A DNA stretch of 64,000 nt from Methanobacterium_C sp963845285 (GTDB lineage Archaea > Methanobacteriota > Methanobacteria > Methanobacteriales > Methanobacteriaceae). The notes beneath the pieces were generated by a model that was not told the origin of the DNA, did not search any database, and was given only the letters and a program-made list of their open reading frames with translations. Position numbers and translations under genes: made by a program. Position 1 is the stretch's first letter. Every line of letters begins with the position of its first letter. This document shows positions 63,465-64,000 of this stretch, piece after piece. The DNA lies in the NCBI GenBank assembly GCA_963845285.1, contig CAWJRO010000019.1, positions 3,080 to 67,079 of the forward strand, written 5' to 3'.

Positions 63465-64000
63465 AATTGGAAGGTACAATAGTTGCTATGGTAACTCCAT
63501 TCACTAAAGAGGATGGAGTTGATGAAACAGGAATGCGTGAAAACATAAACTATCTGATAGATGGGGGTGTTGATGGTATTCTTGCAGCCGGTACAACCGG
63601 TGAATCAGCCACAATAACCCATGATGAACAGAAGAAAATGATCGACATACTTGTGGATGAGGTCGATGGAAAGGTTGCAGCAATAGCTGGAGCTGGGAGC
63701 AACTCATCAAAAGAAGCACTAGGCCTTGTAAAGCATGCTGAAGATTCAGGAGCAGACGCAGCTCTCGTAATAACACCTTACTACAACAAACCACAGCAGC
63801 ATGGACTTTACGAACACTACAAATTACTTTCAGACTCCACAAATATTCCAATAATAGTTTACAACGTACCATCAAGGACAGGAACAGATATTGATGTGGA
63901 AACAATTGGTAAAGTAGCCCAGCTTGACGGTGTAGTTGCAATAAAAGAGGCAAATCCGGACCTTGACAAAGTATCCCAGACCATCAAAAAGCTCCAGGAC
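63461..64000 (+). CDS. dapA: 4-hydroxy-tetrahydrodipicolinate synthase, N-terminal part
   Basis: Cut off by the right edge after about 180 codons. The start ATG overlaps the aspartokinase stop (ATGA). KLEGTIVAMVTPFTKEDGVD begins the barrel, and GTTGESATITHDEQ is the family signature. ITPYYNKPQQHGLYEH carries the catalytic Tyr. The active-site Lys would come at about residue 160 in DGVVAIKEAN, which is present. It catalyses the first committed step to lysine and diaminopimelate. Confidence 0.95.
   Translation, partial: MKLEGTIVAMVTPFTKEDGVDETGMRENINYLIDGGVDGILAAGTTGESATITHDEQKKMIDILVDEVDGKVAAIAGAGSNSSKEALGLVKHAEDSGADAALVITPYYNKPQQHGLYEHYKLLSDSTNIPIIVYNVPSRTGTDIDVETIGKVAQLDGVVAIKEANPDLDKVSQTIKKLQD

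Noticed and set aside
63504..63953. 149-codon minus-strand frame opposite dapA
   Set aside because: dapA is conserved on the other strand; the antisense product is a Leu/His/Gln-rich artefact.

Overview
The window comes from a hydrogenotrophic methanogen of the Methanobacteriales, most likely the genus Methanobacterium. The evidence is a pseudomurein-binding/transglutaminase surface protein, a MurT-like ligase, a 68-residue archaeal histone, genes for methanofuran (mfnD, mfnF), methanopterin (beta-RFAP synthase), coenzyme F420 (cofH) and cobamide (cbiD), CDP-archaeol synthase beside a tetraether-synthase-like radical SAM enzyme, AT-rich DNA, GGAGGTGA-type ribosome binding sites and TATA-box promoters. 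The species cannot be named from the sequence alone.

Layout. 1-3 kb: the tail of a surface protein, a 1.24-kb insertion sequence with an 8-bp target duplication, and ribL. 3-13 kb: flippase, MurT-like ligase divergent from a stand-alone PEP-utilizing protein, hisA, an EamA transporter, truA and a DUF460 protein. 13-24 kb: wecB, the mfnD-mfnF pair, a secreted M14-like protein, carS divergent from tes-mptG-hacB, then a zinc-ribbon protein and pcm. 24-41 kb: archaeal MtaB, two zinc-ribbon membrane paralogues, tRNA-Val and tRNA-Phe, a GerW/DUF2953/GerW-like operon, rubrerythrin, histone, cofH, deoC, elp3, an S2P-CBS protease, PRC-barrel, DUF2098 and an EFR1-type flavodoxin-ferredoxin.

41-54 kb is an accessory, defence-rich region. 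It starts with a TPR protein whose C-terminus looks like an EVE/PUA-type modified-base reader. This is followed by a type IIG restriction-modification enzyme, a TIGR02391 HEPN protein and a DUF2726-like nuclease in one tight array. Beyond it lie a tiny antitoxin-like gene, two copies of an unrecognised structured RNA of about 165 nt with compensatory base changes, a DUF2188 gene, an IS5-family element, an MntA-HepT toxin-antitoxin pair, a NYN-domain protein and a degenerate orphan HepT-like protein. 54-64 kb returns to core genome: two DUF2115 paralogues, hel308, moaC, cbiD, a thioredoxin-like protein and the aroK-chorismate mutase-rps17e-ask-dapA operon, which runs off the right edge.

Nine copies of a roughly 110-bp MITE-like repeat are scattered between genes. 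Several genes also carry short tandem duplications that span or abut their stop codons. The items most worth a second look are the four-gene defence array (41.0-47.9 kb) and the duplicated structured RNA (48.6 and 50.9 kb).
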